Assembly: GCA_003024985.2 (NCBI GenBank)
Contig: PXIH01S0002250.1
Direction: 5' to 3' (one strand)
From: Euperipatoides rowelli
Taxonomy: Eukaryota > Onychophora > Udeonychophora > Euonychophora > Peripatopsidae
DNA length: 10,664 bases
Shown here: one piece after another, positions 1 to 7,429 of the stretch
Layout of the letters: each line of letters opens with the position of its first letter
Position numbering within the stretch: the stretch's first letter is position 1
Program-made: the position numbers and the translations under genes
The notes under the pieces: model-generated
Databases searched by the model: none
The model's input: only the letters and a program-made list of their open reading frames with translations
Told to the model about the DNA's origin: nothing

Positions 1-269
1 AAAAAATGACTTACTGATTACCTGTTTTAAAAAATTGTTCTTGTATTGATTAAAACAATATGCTGTTTTAAAACTTATTAAAATCACAAACTTTAAACTA
101 TAGAATGAGTTTCATAAAAACAATTCAAATGAAATAAAGTGTATTTTCTGATTGTTATACTGTGTTTTTCATAAACAATAACTTTCTTAATGGATCGGCA
201 GATATAAAATCTGCTTGGGCTGAATGCTTCATTTAAAAAAAAACATTTAAAGCAATGTGATTTTGTGAT

Positions 270-520
270 AAACTCGGGCCGTGCCACATTGATCTGCTTA
301 CAGCAGCAACTAGCAGGATGCTGAGCCTGGCCAGACTTGAACTAGTGGGACTTCCGTCATTGACAGCATGTTGAAATCCCATTTGTGTAAGTCTTCAACA
401 TTGAAACAATGTTAATTTCAAGCTTGAGGAGGACACGTTCATGGAAAAATGGTAGATTAACAGCGGCCTAAGCTTCTTAAATAATTGATGCTGGGTGGGG
501 TAAGGGAGTGTAAAAGTGAT
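270..520. other. GC-richer island of unknown origin
   Basis: Bases 301-360 are 55% G+C by direct count (33 of 60), against an AT-dominated background. A plus-strand frame is open for about 35 codons (about 262-370). The minus strand around 335-350 holds AGTTCAAGTCT, loosely like a tRNA-type B box, but no convincing A box lies at the right distance. Possible identities are an eroded SINE, a MITE fragment or an old exon. I do not recognise it, and no terminal repeat or splice-site pair decides between these. Confidence 0.3.
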
Positions 521-547
521 GTTACATAGTTAAAAAAAAAGAAACAA

Positions 548-667
548 ATGTTTATGTACCCTGATGAGCATGGACAAATTTACTGTGACACCATACCACA
601 GTTCACGTACATGTGCTTTTCAAGAACGGACACTTCCAGTACATCTAATAAATTAAAAACGCATTAA
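548..667 (+). other. Short open frame, possible exon or chance ORF
   Basis: An ATG-started frame of about 39 codons ends at a TAA at about 665-667. Its composition is less AT-driven than the surroundings; residues include PDEHGQIYCDTIPQFTYMC. The preceding in-frame stop is TAG at 527-529. An AATAAA hexamer (about 647-652) lies inside the 3' part of the frame. No splice acceptor with a pyrimidine tract precedes it; the upstream bases are A-rich. I recognise no family. It could be a terminal-exon remnant or chance, and chance is the more likely reading. Confidence 0.15.
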
Positions 668-805
668 GAATATTTGTTTTACTTTATTTTAGAAAAATAT
701 ATTTAAAAAATTAAAATATATTTCATATAAAGTTTATCGTTTGCATCATATTTAGCGGTTTTAATGAAATAATAGTTTAATTCATTACATGGCTTCATTT
801 TTTTT

Positions 806-816
806 GTGTGTGTGTG
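806..816. repeat. GT microsatellite
   Basis: A short (GT)n run follows a T stretch. An 11-base G run lies further on at 895-905. These are simple repeats prone to slippage. Confidence 0.7.
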
Positions 817-1118
817 GATGAAGGAAGGGGGTCAACAAATTATGATGTTATTTCATATAGGGGCTAGTACATTTTGTAACTAGTTGTGATGAGAGGGGGG
901 GGGGGCTACAAAATAGGAAAAAATTGGGTGATGTAATTTAAAGATGATCCCCAAAGTAATTTGGAAAGCGTCTATATCTCAGACTGAGTATCTCCAACAA
1001 CACTAAAACAGACATTCATAGGTCGACTTGCATTCTATCTGGTGTATAGTGTGTTATTTTATTTATTACCACTTTCTTAATATGTTTTAATATTTATGTT
1101 GGTGTTGTGTTCATTGTG

Positions 1119-1464
1119 CGGTTAAGGTTAATTTGCTATTATATTCATGCAAGGGTGTCCGCAGAGGGGGCAAAGGGATCAGTCGCCTCCCCCTGGAAAA
1201 AATAGATCAACCAAAAATGTAGGTATTTAATATAAAGTTGGCTATATTTAATAATATTACTAGTGTGAAGTATCGATTAAAACATCCATACAATAATAAT
1301 AAAAAAAAGTCTATTAAAATATTACAAAACGTCCTTAAAACCAAAAAAAAAAGCTTATCAAAATATTTACAATCAAAATATAAAATTTTCACCCCCCCCC
1401 CTCCCCCACACTGTATTTTTTTTCTTCATGTTGAAGTTATAGGCAGTGTGTACGGTTAAGGTTA
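1119..1464. repeat. Segment bounded by a 12-bp direct repeat
   Basis: CGGTTAAGGTTA occurs at 1119-1130 and again at 1453-1464, enclosing about 320 bp. The enclosed DNA opens with AAGGGTGTCCGCAGAGGGGG (1151-1170) and closes with a C-run (about 1391-1407). The G-rich start and C-rich end are reminiscent of some hAT MITEs, but the arms do not pair as a convincing terminal inverted repeat and no 8-bp duplication was found around them. The direct repeat may be a target-site duplication of an unidentified insertion, or coincidence. Confidence 0.25.
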
Positions 1465-1553
1465 GAGATCGTAAAAATTATATGCTAAGGAAAATGCTGA
1501 TTCTGAGATCCAGACGTTAGTGTGATTTTGCAAATATATCAAATAATCGTAAT

Positions 1554-1561
1554 GTTTAAAT
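1554..1561. repeat. hAT target-site duplication, left copy
   Basis: GTTTAAAT, identical to bases 1986-1993. Eight bases is the duplication length made by hAT transposases. Confidence 0.85.
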
Positions 1562-1985
1562 CAGATGTTCCCAACCTTTTTGTATCCTAGAGCACATTCT
1601 AAAATACCAGTAGGGTGGCGGGAACCATCTATATTTTCCGTAATGAAGAAAATATATGTGAAGTTGTCAAAAACATGTTAGAGTCTGGATTTGTATCGCC
1701 TGTATTTAGACAATTGTCTAACTATCCCCACTACGACTCAATTCGGCATAGCACTCAAGTTCGTCCACGTTAACTTTGCACAAAATGTGGAATTAAAGAG
1801 GTTGATTTACAAGAAAACACCTGCCTAGAATTGTTGCCTAACCGCTCACAATCTAAATTAATGGGATCCGGGCGCTGCCAAGTTAACGCAGACAAGCTTT
1901 CGTTTTGTGGTCGAACAGCGGCGGGAACACCCAAATCAGTAAATGGGTGCAATGGTGCCTGCAGGCATAGGGTTGGGAACATATG
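1562..1985. mobile_element. hAT-type MITE, complete, 424 bp
   Basis: The element starts CAGATGTTCCCAACC and its right end, read on the minus strand, starts CATATGTTCCCAACC, so the 15-bp terminal inverted repeats differ at one base. It is flanked by a perfect 8-bp duplication, GTTTAAAT, the hallmark of hAT insertion. A start of the form CAG plus GTTCCCAACC is typical of hAT non-autonomous elements. No transposase is present, so it must have been moved in trans. The right third is unusually GC-rich: 1861-1980 has 66 G+C in 120 bases. A plus-strand frame (about 1598-1772) and frames on both strands in the GC-rich right part are open for 50-70 codons but match no family I know. They may be captured sequence or chance. 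Confidence 0.88.
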
Positions 1986-1993
1986 GTTTAAAT
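1986..1993. repeat. hAT target-site duplication, right copy
   Basis: GTTTAAAT, identical to 1554-1561. It directly abuts the MITE end. Confidence 0.85.
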
Positions 1994-2339
1994 AATGAAT
2001 ATTTTTTTTTTTTTAAAAAGTATCCATTTTTTAAAAAGATGATGTAAGAAAACATGTTAAAAACAATATACTACCTTTTTAAAAAAAATGATTCAAATTA
2101 TTGACAATTACAAAATTTTTTTTTTTTTTGTTAATAAAAAATATTATTTACAGTAATTTTTTCAATGCACTGTCTTTTTAGAATAGCTCTCGTTTTCCTC
2201 TAATAAATTGATTTGACAGTGTTTATAAAAGAAGGCAATCAAATAGAAACTGTGCTTTGATTGACAAGTGCAAAAGATTGGATGGGCAAAAAAAAAAAAA
2301 AATATGATTTCAATATCTAAAGACATTTAAAACAATGCT
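1994..2339. other. AT-rich non-coding DNA
   Basis: Long T and A runs, with no open frame or motif worth naming. It separates the hAT MITE from the candidate promoter. Confidence 0.6.
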
Positions 2340-2501
2340 TCTAAAGACATGCAAGCAGCTCGGGTGAATGTTGATGACGTCATTTCAGAGTCAAACTCAT
2401 TCAAGCAATTCACACTGAGCGTTGTCATAGCTACCTGTTGCTGTAATAAGACTGCATCATCAGAAACTCATTGCATAGCTCAAAGGCAAAAAGATTCTCA
2501 G
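2340..2501 (+). promoter_or_regulatory. Candidate promoter and non-coding first exon
   Basis: This is a less AT-rich, non-repetitive stretch with three ordered signals. A full CRE palindrome, TGACGTCA, lies at 2375-2382. GTTGTCATAGCTAC at 2421-2434 resembles the RFX X-box (half-sites GTTGTC and AGCTAC around AT; an ideal right half would be AGCAAC). CAG|GTAAAG, a good splice donor, lies at 2499-2507 with the exon ending at 2501. No ATG lies between the X-box and the donor, as expected for a 5' UTR exon. In metazoans X-boxes sit close to start sites of ciliary genes. The reading as a promoter is inference: no TATA box or initiator stands out and the downstream coding exons are not in the window. 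Confidence 0.3.
2421..2434 (+). promoter_or_regulatory. X-box-like RFX site
   Basis: GTTGTCATAGCTAC fits the RFX pattern of an imperfect palindrome with a 2-base spacer, with one deviation in the right half. It lies 38 bases after the CRE palindrome and 67 bases before the putative donor. Confidence 0.35.
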
Positions 2502-2967
2502 GTAAAGAAATAAAAAAAAAACAATTACAAGATTTTTGACTATGTATTGAAATGGGAAAATAAACTAATAAAGTTTATATCGGAATCTAATAATTTTTGT
2601 TAAAGAAAGAATTAATGGTTTTACTTTTTTTTTATAATGAAAAACAAGGTAAAAATGTAAAATCTACTTTTCAACAACTTCTGAATCGATTACCAGCCAA
2701 TAAGGTTAATTGATTGAAAAATTGACATGGCAAAGTACTTTAGACTTTAGGTACAGTTTGATTTATGCCTAAAGTTTGAGCTTCAAAATTGGATTGTCTC
2801 AAGTGAAGTTAATATTGTTTAATCCTAGTTGGGTCTTCATTATTAACTCTCTATTGAATAAAAGAGGTGAGTAAATACAAATGTCATAAGAAATGTATGT
2901 GTACAATATGGCTATAAAGAGGAACTGCCAAGCCCCTAGTGGAAAGAAAGAGCACTATGAATTGTGT
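2502..2967. other. AT-rich DNA, candidate intron
   Basis: No gene is recognised. If the 2340-2501 exon is real, this is intron sequence. A second strong donor, AAGAG|GTGAGT, lies at 2862-2872 (exon end 2866). A weak acceptor TTTAATCCTAG ends at 2827 and would define a 39-base mini-exon (2828-2866), open in one frame. The acceptor is poor and no homology supports it. Confidence 0.3.
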
Positions 2968-2969
2968 TA

Positions 2970-3030
2970 AAGGTCAAATGTAACAGATTTTTTTATTTAT
3001 TTTTTATTATTGCTTTTCAAAGATAATTAC
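2970..3030 (+). repeat. Left terminal inverted repeat of TA MITE
   Basis: It pairs with about 3560-3619. The outer 25 bases are identical and the inner part is interrupted by variable T runs. Confidence 0.8.
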
Positions 3031-3060
3031 TATAAAAAAAAATTCCACTGGAATTTTTTT

Positions 3061-3129
3061 TTTAAAAGTGCATAAAAAAAAAGTTATTTAAAGATAAAAT
3101 TAAGACTATTGCTATCCTCAGTCTGAGAT
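3061..3129 (+). repeat. Dispersed 69-bp block, copy 1 (inside MITE)
   Basis: The block runs from TTTAAAAGTGCATAAAA to GTCTGAGAT and matches 4360-4428 with about five substitutions plus run-length differences. Its presence here inside the MITE and again next to the retrotransposon shows that part of a related MITE moved or was copied. Confidence 0.75.
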
Positions 3130-3559
3130 TACAAATTGAAGATTCCACATTTTTTGGGGGTCTGAGATTAATTTGATGACAAAATAGTCTCTACAGCTGT
3201 TTCCTTTGTAATGATTTAACATGTAAATAGAGGTATGTTCAACTTGTATTAAAGGTCATTTTCATTTAAAAAAAAAAACAAATTGGATCATAATAGCACA
3301 AAAGATGAATTTGATTATGATTTTTTACAAGTAATTAAATAATTAGTCCATAGGATTTCCAGCCTTAAACTGTCAAATATAGCAACAATTATATAGTTAA
3401 ATATAGCAAGCACTATTCATCTCTAAACAATGATGTCACAAAATATCTCCCCTGGTGTGTACAGTGGACAATGTTGTTTTAAGGGGGAGGAGCTGAAGGC
3501 AATTATCTTAAAAATTGAATTGTAAATAAATATTTTTAATTTTTTTTTCTGATGGATAG

Positions 3560-3619
3560 TTTTTTAAGTAAAAATCTTTGAAAATCAATAAAAAAAAAAA
3601 ATCTGTTACATTTGACCTT
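3560..3619 (-). repeat. Right terminal inverted repeat of TA MITE
   Basis: Reverse complement of the left arm, ending GACCTT followed by the TA duplication. Confidence 0.8.
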
Positions 3620-3621
3620 TA

Positions 3622-4083
3622 TATTTGAACCTGTCATCTCTAAAAATTGATTCTAAGCTATGCCTATTTTTTTTTTTTTTTTTTTTTTGTGGTTACAATA
3701 ACTGAAAAATCATCCAAGTAGTTGAAGTAGGATATTATTTTTAAATTAACTAGCCAAATATCTGAAATTTTACAATTTATTTTAAAACACCATTCCATTA
3801 AATATAATGTATACACTGTAATGTAGATAAAAGTGGTGAATCTGCAAAATTGAATTCTTACAATGCTGAAAATTAGCATAATGACATTATTATTTATAAA
3901 AGATAATGATGTAAATTTGATTAAATCCATAATTAAATTTGTCATTTGATTATTTCCTAGATATTTTTTTTAACTACAAAATCTAGATACTCAATATTAA
4001 CAAGATTAAATGGCCCATCATATGTAATCTTAATAAATAAATATTATTCCTTTTTTTCTTACTAATGCAAGGTGATAACATGG
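3622..4083. other. AT-rich non-coding DNA
   Basis: Apart from the poly(T) run, nothing is recognised. The minus-strand open frame across 3664-3945 begins in the T run, is low complexity and has no motif. It is not a gene. Confidence 0.6.
3667..3688. repeat. Poly(T) run, 22 bases
   Basis: Uninterrupted T run just outside the TA MITE. It could be the 3' poly(A) of a minus-strand retroinsertion, but no target duplication is evident. Confidence 0.8.
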
Positions 4084-4095
4084 TAACACTTTATT

Positions 4096-4409
4096 AATTG
4101 TCTTAATTTTAGTTCCATAAAATTTCTTCAACTATATTAGAGATTCTTTTTTTTAACCAAAAAAAAAAAGAAGAATTATAGAACTAATAATTATTTACAT
4201 TCAAATTTTATCAAGTACCATACTTCTTGATAACAATCTTTTTGAAGAAAGAAACAAATAGATTATTAACAAAAAAAAAAAAGAAAAAGAAACACAAATT
4301 GTTTTAACCTGGTTCAATCATGTCCAAATGAATCAAAAAAAAAAAAAAAATCCAAATAATTTAAAATGCATAAAAAAAAAAGTTATTTAAAGATAAAATT
4401 AAGACAATT
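4096..4409. repeat. 16-bp inverted pair inside repeat A
   Basis: AATTGTCTTAATTTTA at 4096-4111 pairs with TAAAATTAAGACAATT at 4394-4409. The right arm lies in the MITE-derived block, so the pairing exists only in the left A copy. It may be a second terminal repeat or chance in AT-rich DNA. Confidence 0.35.
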
Positions 4410-4428
4410 CCTATCCTTTGTCTGAGAT
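4360..4428 (+). repeat. Dispersed 69-bp block, copy 2
   Basis: Matches 3061-3129 inside the TA MITE at roughly 90%. The corresponding position of the right A copy (about 9157-9172) has only a short unrelated filler, so the block was either inserted into the left copy or deleted from the right one. Confidence 0.75.
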
Positions 4429-4488
4429 GGTTTTTTAGAGGGAAACATGAAAAATAAATGCAAAGAAAAAAAACAATACCTTAAAAAA

Positions 4489-4676
4489 TGTTATATCTCT
4501 AATAAGCAGAATATTTTACGTGATGCCATATCACCTGTATGATGCATGAGCCAGATTCTAGAACATTCCCTGTTCTGTAATTAGTTGCATATTTTTCCTT
4601 TCTGTTCTTGCTAGTTTTTGTATCCTAAATTAGGATAGCGTATCTCATTCATTTCTATCAAAAAGCCTACATTACA
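4489..4676 (+). repeat. 5' LTR
   Basis: It starts TGTTATATCTCT and by comparison ends ATTACA at 4676 (TG...CA, 188 bp). About 140 bp align with the 3' LTR, including the shared GCCAGATTCTAGAACATTCC (4550-4569). The end is inferred from the terminal CA and the PBS-like site just after, because the 3' LTR does not preserve it. Confidence 0.85.
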
Positions 4677-4682
4677 GAAAAT

Positions 4683-4700
4683 TGGTGACAAGTTTTTCAA
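4683..4700 (+). other. Putative primer binding site
   Basis: TGGTGACAAG follows the LTR by six bases. TGG complements the CCA end of a tRNA, as expected for minus-strand priming. The matching tRNA is not identified. Confidence 0.45.
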
Positions 4701-4732
4701 ATAGTTGAGTAGTTTACCTTTTCTTGTTGTAA

Positions 4733-5486
4733 AAGAAGGAGTCTAAAATTGAAAATTTTGACCCGAACAAAATTACTTGGCATAGATATGCTCAGCAAAT
4801 TCTACATTTCATGGAAGCAAGCAAAATGGAGGATAAGCTAAGAATAGATACTGTCTTAACTATTATAGGAAGTAAAATGTATAATTTAATTTGTGATTTG
4901 ATTGCGCCTGAAGATCTAAAGACAAAAGTATAGAAGAAATATTTATGATTTTAGGGAAACATTATACACCTGTGGGTCTCTCTAGAATTGAGCGCTTCAG
5001 ATTAAAAGAAAATAAGCTGAAAGATTTTAATCTATTTCAAATTTTGCTGCCGAGTTGAAAATCTTGGTGAACTGCAAGTTAGCAGAAAAATTAAATTTCA
5101 CCCTCGTAGAGCAATTCATATATGGATTAAAAGACTTGTCCATTAAAAAACGACTTGTCTTAGAAATAAATGATATCTGTTTTGAAGAAATTGTCACTCC
5201 AGCCTACGCCGCTGAATTGAGTTATAAAATTTTAAATCAATTGGAAAACAGAGGTGATAAAAAATATTTAATTTTCATTAAAAAAAATGTATCTTCCAAA
5301 GCGGAATGGTATTCTAAAAGTCACGTGCTCCAGCACAAATGTGAACATTGCGGTGGAAATCATTCAGAAAAACCATACAAATTTTAATATGCTACTTGCC
5401 ACTATTGTAATAAAATAGTACATATTAAACCGATTTGTAAATTTTTAAAAGGCAAGCAAATGATAATGAGTGCCAATCTATCGTAA
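4733..5486 (+). pseudogene. gag remnant with two zinc knuckles
   Basis: Gag forms the virus-like particle and packages the RNA. The remnant is spread over three frames. The first (from 4733) includes ITWHRYAQQI and stops at 4931-4933. The second (from about 4927) includes HYTPVGLSRIERF and stops near 5056. The third runs to TAA at 5385-5387. The first knuckle is CEHCGGNH (5340-5363), with Tyr (5376-5378) where the last Cys is expected. After the stop, a complete second knuckle follows (C 5397, C 5406, H 5421, C 5436), ending at 5484. No clear start ATG remains. The paired-knuckle wording is typical of K02A2.6-like Gag. Confidence 0.85.
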
Positions 5487-5534
5487 GCAAAGACAATAAT
5501 TTGTTTGAAAATGCTGTCGAATAGGACTTTATCA

Positions 5535-5880
5535 TTAACACTTACAAAGTGGTAAATGCAATCGCTGACTCAAGTCCAATTAAGTTATCCATTATCGTAA
5601 ACGGTAAGAAATAAACTTTCAATTGAACATGTGAGCTGTGATTGTCTAGTACCAATGCATTTATTTAAAACATTATGGCCTGGCGAACAACTAGATTCGA
5701 CTAAGGTAATTCTTAGGGCTTTTGATCATTTTATCAAACCCATTGGAGTTAAAAAGATTAACGCAAAATTAAAAAATAATACAGCGGATGACCTAGAAAT
5801 TTTTGTTACTAATGTTGGAAATACCCCCTTGTTGAAAAGAGCTATTATTTAGCGCACTTGGCCTCTAAACAAACTTAGGA
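5535..5880 (+). pseudogene. Retropepsin (protease) remnant
   Basis: The aspartic protease of the polyprotein cleaves Gag and Pol. PIKLSIIVNGKK (5578-5613) precedes a damaged active site. Where the family has Asp-Thr/Ser-Gly, the DNA reads AAC ATG TGA (5626-5634), so the catalytic Asp is Asn and the Gly codon is a stop. A frame change follows. The rest, open at 5631-5852, keeps KTLWPGEQLDSTKVI and the glycine-poor C-terminal part. The active-site alignment depends on recognising the flanking residues, so the domain call is firmer than the exact codon call. Confidence 0.75.
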
Positions 5881-6640
5881 AAAGAAATCTTCTCATTTGA
5901 CGTCAATGATGAATTAAATAAATTACTTATAAATTTTGACAAAATATTTTCTAAAGAGATAAAGGTATTGAAGCTAGCTTGTTTCTTAAAATAAATGCTA
6001 TCACAAAATTCTGTAAACATAGAAATGTTCCCTATGCTATTATTATCTCTGCAGTCAAAAAAGAGCTTAATAAACTTGAAAGACAAGGCATCATAACTCC
6101 TATCAAATTCTCCAAGTGGGTTGCCCCCATAGACCCAATTCTTTAAAAAAATTGGAACCCTCCAAATTTGTGGAGACTATAGGATTGGTTTAAATAAAAA
6201 CTTAGAAGTCGATCATTACCCGCTATCAGTCATCAATGATGTTTTAAGAAAATTAAATGGAGGGGAATTTTTTTCCAAACTAGACATGTCCCAAGTGTAT
6301 CATCAAATTTGCATGGAAGTTAAATCAAGTGAACTTTTAACCTTAAATACTCACTTAGGTTTATTCAGCATGAATAGATTACCCTTTGGCATTTCTCTAG
6401 CCTCTGCAATTTTTCAAAGTGTGATTGATACAATTTTAAAAAGAGTAAATATAAAAGTAAAAGTCGTATGCTACTTAGACAACATTATTATAAGCAGCAT
6501 AGACTTACACTCTCATTTAAATGCTTAAAGAAGTTTTAAATATTATGGAAAATAATGGAATACATTTAAATAGAGAAAAATGTGAATTTTGTAAACCAAG
6601 TGTAGAATATTTAGGCCATATTATTAGTAAAAATGAATAA
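5881..6640 (+). pseudogene. Reverse transcriptase remnant
   Basis: The RT copied the element's RNA into DNA. The fingers (ERQGIITPIKFSKWVAPI, about 6078-6131) are in one frame, ended by TAA at 6144-6146. The palm continues in another (about 6151-6528), with FFSKLDMSQ carrying the first catalytic Asp at 6283-6285 and LPFGIS at 6379-6396. The catalytic YxDD box reads YLDN (6472-6483): the last Asp codon is AAC, a one-base change that abolishes metal binding. TAA at 6526-6528 ends this frame. The thumb start (KEVLNIMENNGIHLN, EYLGHIIS) lies in a third frame, 6521-6640. Length and motif order match Ty3/gypsy RT. Confidence 0.93.
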
Positions 6641-7013
6641 GTGTAAATAATAATAAAATTAAAGCCAGATTTGATGCACCACCCTCTACATTAAGCATTG
6701 ACCAACTAAGATTATTTCTTGAATTATTGAGCTAATTATTATCGCAAATTTATCCCAAATTTATCAAATAAAATTTCTGAACTTAACCAATTACTTTGCA
6801 AAGGAAACAAATGGGACTGAAATGAACAATGCAATAAACAATTTCAGTTAATAAAAGAAGAAATTACTTCAGAAAAATTATTAACCCATTATGACCCTAA
6901 TCTTGAAATAGTTCTGGCCACAGACGCATCACCTTATGACCTAGGAGATATATTATCACATCAATTAAGTGATAAAAGTGAAAAACTAATTATGTTTGCT
7001 TTATGAAGCCTAA
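6641..7013 (+). pseudogene. RT connection and start of RNase H, eroded
   Basis: The thumb/connection region (about 6660-6890) is recognisable only in short pieces with stops between them. The RNase H domain begins with VLATDASPYDLG (6911-6946), where the first catalytic Asp (6923-6925) is intact. The frame ends at TGA 7004-7006. This continues directly into the well-kept RNase H stretch that follows. Confidence 0.8.
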
Positions 7014-7373
7014 AAATATTCACAGTTAGATCGCAAAGCCCTAGCAATAATTTTTGGAATCAAAAAATTCCATAAATATATCTATGGTAGAACTTTCACT
7101 CTGGTCACTTACCACAAACCCTTAACTTACATTTTTAACCCTGAAAAAGTAATCCCAATTCTCGCCGCACGCAGACTTCAATGTTCGGGAATTATTTTGT
7201 CAAATTATAACTACTACATTGTTTATAAATCCTCTAAAGAAAATGCAAATAGTGACACACTGTCTAGACTTCCTTTTACAAATTTCTATCAAAGCAAAGA
7301 AGAGAAAATTAAAATGTCTATTGTATGGAAACAGAAGATGAATTCCCTTTTACAAAAGACGATATTGATTTAG
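7014..7373 (+). pseudogene. RNase H C-terminal part and tether
   Basis: This is the longest unbroken frame of the element (119 codons, no start codon needed inside a polyprotein). RNase H degrades the RNA strand during reverse transcription. It contains YSQLDRKAL, where Lys (7035-7037) replaces the catalytic Glu, and LVTYHKPLTYIF, where Tyr (7110-7112) replaces the catalytic Asp. The domain-ending NSDTLSRLP is at about 7248-7274. A further frame, 7325-7429 (METEDEFPFTKDD...), continues the linker toward integrase. Length and spacing are normal, so the damage here is by substitution rather than deletion. Confidence 0.9.
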
Positions 7374-7429
7374 CTATGCAACAGGACCAACCGCTAAGTA
7401 AAATCATGAACCATTTAGTACATGGTTGA

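Larger units (their letters stand above)
1..1118. other. AT-rich non-coding DNA
   Basis: No gene is recognised here. Both strands are interrupted by frequent stops and by A/T runs. The stretch contains the GC-richer island at about 270-520, a short open frame at 548-667, a GT microsatellite and an 11-base G run, each listed separately. The open frame on the minus strand near 93-287 has low-complexity composition, no recognisable motif and no sign of real coding. Confidence 0.6.
2970..3619. mobile_element. TA-target MITE with long TIRs, 650 bp
   Basis: The left end AAGGTCAAATGTAACAGATT and the reverse complement of the right end are identical for about 25 bases. Similarity then continues, with gaps in T runs, through TTTTCAAAGAT to about 70 bp. 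Both ends are bordered by TA (2968-2969 and 3620-3621), the duplication made by Tc1/mariner-superfamily transposases. There is no coding capacity. Inside are the block at 3061-3129, also found at 4360-4428, two copies of TCTGAGATTA (3122-3131, 3161-3170) and a GC-richer patch (about 3440-3500). The superfamily is inferred from TA only. Other TA-duplicating families are possible. Confidence 0.8.
4084..4488 (+). repeat. Flanking repeat A, left copy
   Basis: About 400 bp directly before the 5' LTR, repeated in the same orientation at 8863-9243 directly after the 3' LTR. Shared landmarks in order are ACTTTATTAATTGTCTTAAT, CTCAACTATATTAG-like, TAGAACTAATAATTATTTAC, the A-run with GAAAAGGAAAC-like sequence, TCATGTCC, and ATGCAAAGAAAAAAA close to the end. 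The left copy contains an extra block (4360-4428) absent from the right copy. Divergence looks similar to that between the two LTRs. Confidence 0.85.

Noticed and set aside
335-350. B-box-like AGTTCAAGTCT on the minus strand (SINE promoter)
   Set aside because: Three mismatches to the consensus and no A box at a suitable distance. Not enough to call a SINE.
1150-1412. Second hAT MITE (AAGGGTGTCCGC start, C-run end)
   Set aside because: The arms do not form a credible inverted repeat and no matching 8-bp duplication was found.
1238-1459. Open frames on both strands (also 1207-1392)
   Set aside because: Composition is Lys/Asn or Phe/Leu/Ile runs from A/T-rich DNA, there is no motif, and the two strands overlap. 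These are chance frames.
3664-3945. 93-codon minus-strand frame
   Set aside because: Its end is encoded by the 22-base T run and the rest is low complexity. No domain seen.
5865-6086. 73-codon minus-strand frame
   Set aside because: Antisense shadow of the protease-RT region of the retrotransposon.
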